NCBI GenBank assembly: GCA_033002965.1
Contig: JAURVB010003156.1
Span: 1-64,000, forward strand
Reading direction: 5' to 3'
Source: Piper betle
Taxonomy: Eukaryota > Streptophyta > Magnoliopsida > Piperales > Piperaceae
DNA length: 64,000 nucleotides
This document shows positions 60,194 through 64,000 of this stretch, piece after piece (position 1 is the first letter of the stretch; each line of letters begins with the position of its first letter). Made by a program: the position numbers and the translations under genes. The notes beneath the pieces were generated by a model. The model had not been told where the DNA came from. It saw only the letters and a list, made by a program, of their open reading frames with translations, and ran no database searches.

Positions 60194-63100
60194 ACGATTG
60201 GAATGATCCACATGTAAAAAAATATTCTTCTTATTTATCTCTCTATGCCCATTTGCCTTTGGATTAAACATTTAACGCTTTTCATTCCCTAGACGCTCAC
60301 ACCACGTTGTTTTCTCAGGTCTGCACGTTTTATCAAAAAGGATCTTGTTCTTATGGTAGTCGCTGTAGATATGACCATGTCAAAGCTTCTCGTCCACAAA
60401 ATTTGGTGTCATCAGCATCACACTCCTCTCAAAGCACTTATAATTCAGCATCTGTCTTGAACGATAACTCTGGTTCAGTTTCAGCTGTTTCTGTTGGGCT
60501 TCCTGTTTATGGTAGATCAGTCTATCTTTCATATGGTCCAGCATGGACCAGAGATTTTACGGATCACTATGGATCTCAAGGAAGTGTCGTGATTCCTAAA
60601 ACCAAGAGTGGCATTAATCCCTCCACCACAGAACCTGCAGATCTTCCCACATGCTCACTAGCTGCTGCAGGAAACTGCCCTTACGGAGAAAAATGTGTAA
60701 ACATCCATGGAGATCTTTGTTCAATATGTGGGAAACACTGTTTACATCCGTTTAGACCCGATGATAGAGAAGATCATATCATTCTTTGCCAGTTGAACAA
60801 GAAACGTCTTGATGCTCTAAAAAATAGTCAAGAGATAGAATGTAGTGTTTGTTTAGACCGTGTTCTTTCAAAGCCTACTCCTGCAGAAAGGAAGTTTGGT
60901 ATTCTGTCAGAATGTGACCACCCATTCTGCATTTCATGCATAAGGAATTGGCGCAGTAATTCTCCAGCTTCAGGGATGGATGGCAACAGTGCATTGAGAG
61001 CTTGCCCTATATGCCGTAAGCTCTCATATTTTGTTATTCTAAGTGTTATATGGTATTTTTCCAAGGAAGAAAAGCAGGAGATTATTGACAGTTACAAAGC
61101 AAAGCTTGGGTAAGTATATCGTTACTACTTGGAAAATGCAACGAAGTTTTTTTGTGATATGGCAACAATATTTCTCCTGTCTAAGTGTTGATAGGTATAT
61201 TAATTTTGAGCCAACCACTAAGCACTAGAGCAATGACATGCCCATGTTTAAGTGCATTTGGATTTTTTATTTTGTGCTATGATTTCAGGAGCTTTATATT
61301 TGGATTTTATTTATTGAAAGAAGTTGGTCACAAGATGCTATGTAATAATGATTTTCAATCTACTACTTTATAGAATTGATTTGACACTTTGATTAGAACT
61401 TGGATTTATAGAACTGATTGGCATTGTCAATCAATAGTTCTACAAATTTTAATGTGTGATATGTGTGAATTAATAGGGTTTCCTGCCAAATAATTGCTTA
61501 TGTTAGCCAGTCATGGACTTTTATCATTAGTGTCAACACGTTGTCCCTGCTTGTGCTGGTTTTAATGTAAGAAGCCGTGTCTCTTATAATATAAAAGAAT
61601 GGCATCTAGGATTTAGCAAGTTTTTACAGCTTATTGCAGTACAAATTGATAATTGATATGGCATTAAAAGGTCTCCTTCATAATTGAGAAATGTTTGCTT
61701 AAATTCTGGTTTGTATTAGTTTCTTAAATTTGCTGATTAGTTCATCATGGTGACTATTTTATGCAAATAATGTAAGTACTTTAAGTAACACAACCTATAC
61801 TTTCATCCTTCCTGAGCTGCTTGGGTGGCTTAATTACATCAAATATCAGACCTGATTTCGGATCCTATTATAATTAACATTTTTTTCCAATAAATTTGTC
61901 GTAAAGTGTTTGGTAGAATTCAAAATTTTCTAAGATAGTGATGTGATTCTTGGAACATAATCCTGAATTTGTGTTTTAGCCAATACTCTTCTGGAAGAGA
62001 AGCTTGTAATAATTAGATGAGATATAGGTATTAAATCAGTATACCAGCTTTTGCATCATTTTTCTATATGATTGGACAATTGGTGTTTCATTCATCAGAG
62101 GAAGCTTAAATCTCTGATGATTTGGGTCATCTGTCCGTTGAGATTTTTTTACCAACTATTTATTTATGATTATTTTTCAAAATTGATTCTTTGAAAAATT
62201 ATTCTTTTTTCTACTGCATTTCTTATATTGCTCATTGAATAAATTTAGAAGCAAATTAATTTTCAATTATCTCATTATTCTTTTGGCAGGTCCATTGACT
62301 GCAGATACTTTGACTTCGGAAATGGAACATGCCCGTTTGGCACTAGTTGTTTTACAAGGTAAGTTATTTTTTAAATGTGTATAATCCGTTTTATAAAAAG
62401 AAAAAACAAGCTGAAATAGCCATTGTTTTTGTCTAGAGTTTTCCATAAAGCTAATTTGACGAAATTGCTTGGCCATTAAGTTGATCACTGTCAAACTTTA
62501 CTTGATTGCAATTCTTTACTTGCAATTCTCTAATCAAACTGACTCCGTGAGTTGTGTTTCTTGATTGCAATCCCTTGCTGAGGAATTACTCGTCTGACTG
62601 TAGGCAATGTGATATAAAGAGTGGTGAGTACTAGAGTTTGAGTTTTGAATTAGTTTATGGTAGTTGGGAAGGGCAAAAGAAAGCTAAGTAATTATACACT
62701 ATCATGAAATATTTTTCCTGCCACAGTCCTTGGAGTTTCCCAGTTATTCATGAGGCCTCTGCTTCCTTGATCTAAGACCCCAGGAAGTGGAATTCTTGTT
62801 TGAAATTTTATAAAATTTTTATTTGCATTTTTTAGACCCAGAACGAGTAAACCTTGATAGTAAAATTGTCTTGGCTTCTTTCTCACATGATCTGTGGGAT
62901 ACAAAATGTCTAGCTTATTAGTGATGATAACCATCCACTTTATCGCAATCTTGATCCAATACCCAATGCATTTGGATATTGTGTATTTTACTACCTTATA
63001 AGATACATTATGACATTTTAGTATTGTAATTTATATGACAACATTTTAGTATTGTAATTTATATGACAACATTCAGATGTGTGTAGAAATGCACTTAAGG

Positions 63101-63668
63101 TGACTTTTGTGGGTAAATTATTTCTTTATCCTATTTTGGTTCGGTTTTATTTCTTTGTCTCATTATTACCTCTCTCGAATGTTGCGTCATGAAGAGCATC
63201 CGGTATAAAAAATTGTCACTTTATATTGCGCAAGATTAGTATGTATATTTAAAATGTGAAGTGAATCAGTTCGGTAATTCAAAATCCATGCCTTGACACC
63301 TGACACATCTGTAACGGATGAGGTGTGGATGATGGAGTTGACATTGACAATATACATTTATTAGCAGTCTCCCTTTATGGACGTATTTTCCCCTACATTG
63401 TTGGAATCTTTATGATGTCATTAGATCTGTTGCATTTGTTACCCTGAGCATGGCAATTTTGTTCAGCATGCATATCGTGATGGCTGTTTGGAAGAGAGAG
63501 TTCTCAGACATCTTGGAGCAGAAGATGGAAATGTTGTAATAGCAAGAGATATTAGGTTTGTGTGATGCTCTATGTGTTCCACCGCAATTTTCTTATTGCG
63601 ATTGCTGTCTTTTCTGAGCTTGTCTTGTTTGTAGGTTGTCAGATTTCCTAAGTATACTGCATTTATAA

Positions 63669-64000
63669 GCTGGTACAGGACTACGTGAATATAAAAGGTG
63701 GTATGGTACACTTAACTTGATTTTTACTCTTCTATGATCACAGGTCTTATAATCACTTTTTATCAAATTCAGAATAATCAAATTATATTTTGGGAAGAAA
63801 TTAGCAGCAGGAAGCTTGTAATGAGATTTCCCTTCGTCATCTTCATTGATCTCATTGGTTATAACTTTTTTCATGATAAACCAACAGCAGGTTAGCAAGG
63901 GAATTCTGACCTTATTGGCACCATGACTAATGACGCCCCTTGTTTTTGCTTTCTATGTTATGTGTCATAGGCTCATAGCTCAGCGCCGATGTACTTCGAA
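63669..64000 (+). other. 3' flank of makorin
   Basis: Downstream of the makorin stop. No further gene was recognised before the window ends. Confidence 0.4.

Larger units (their letters stand above)
59248..63668 (+). pseudogene. Makorin-type RING E3 ubiquitin ligase, disrupted
   Basis: Plant makorin exons on the plus strand: 59248-59309 joined to 60194-60213 (one exon split by a transposon), 60319-61109, 62290-62358, 63467-63555 and 63635-63668 (stop TAA). Readable are the first CCCH finger ([20 protein letters not shown]), the second (CTFYQKGSCSYGSRCRYDH) and the third with the makorin Cys-His motif (CPYGEKCVNIHGDLCSICGK). The complete C3HC4 RING (CSVC to CPICRKLSYFV) and the fourth finger follow, then HAYRDG and RLSDFLSILHL. 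Plant makorins regulate development and germination as ubiquitin ligases. Damage: an 876-bp element in the first finger; two of that finger's Cys changed (Cys to Tyr, Cys to Trp); one T missing before the end of the 62290-62358 exon (family CFYKH); and no clear ATG exon. The RING remains intact, so a shorter product cannot be excluded. Confidence 0.88.

Noticed and set aside
1..64000. CRISPR arrays, operons or ribosome-binding sites
   Set aside because: Spliced plant genes and plant transposons throughout; no regular spacer-repeat array was seen.

Overview
The window is nuclear DNA from a flowering plant. It has spliced genes with GT-AG introns, long AT-rich intergenic stretches, LTR retrotransposons, and plant-specific gene families (extensins, an S-locus lectin kinase fragment, a PsbP-domain protein, VTI1, PEX13). 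A monocot is likely but not proven. The subtilase and PsbP-like copies are very GC-rich and apparently intronless, and the makorin C-terminus and BIG BROTHER-like core look like monocot forms as I remember them.

Layout. 1-5.2 kb: a broken lectin-kinase fragment (-), a TIR-element relic, and a subtilase pseudogene (+) with several frameshifts and two in-frame stops. 5.3-12.3 kb: a complete, young LTR retrotransposon on the minus strand. It has 2.1-kb LTRs, a 5-bp target duplication, a tRNA-iMet primer site, a polypurine tract and one open 882-codon Gag-protease frame, but no reverse transcriptase or integrase. 16-21 kb: two extensin genes (+). 21.7-23.5 kb: a BIG BROTHER-like RING E3 gene (-). 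25-30 kb: a solo LTR followed by an internally deleted Copia element. 30.7-32.6 kb: PEX13 (-). 36.2-38.4 kb: VTI1 (-). 40.6-42.3 kb: mitochondrial ADP/ATP carrier (-). 45.3-48.5 kb: mitochondrial ribosomal protein uL4m (-), with one GC-AG intron. 52.5-55.5 kb: a second solo LTR of the same family, with a perfect 5-bp target duplication. 56.2-56.9 kb: a PsbP-domain pseudogene (-). 59.2-63.7 kb: a makorin E3 gene (+) whose first zinc-finger exon is split by an 876-bp hAT-like element.

The housekeeping genes act in separate processes: peroxisome import, vesicle fusion, mitochondrial nucleotide exchange and mitochondrial translation. They do not form a pathway. The rest is shaped by transposons. 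The most interesting items are the Gag-protease-only retrotransposon with a long unrecognised C-terminal extension, the hAT-like insertion inside makorin, and a sequence module shared between the hAT-like elements and the solo LTRs. Several otherwise good genes carry single-base frameshifts, which are either real decay or assembly indels.
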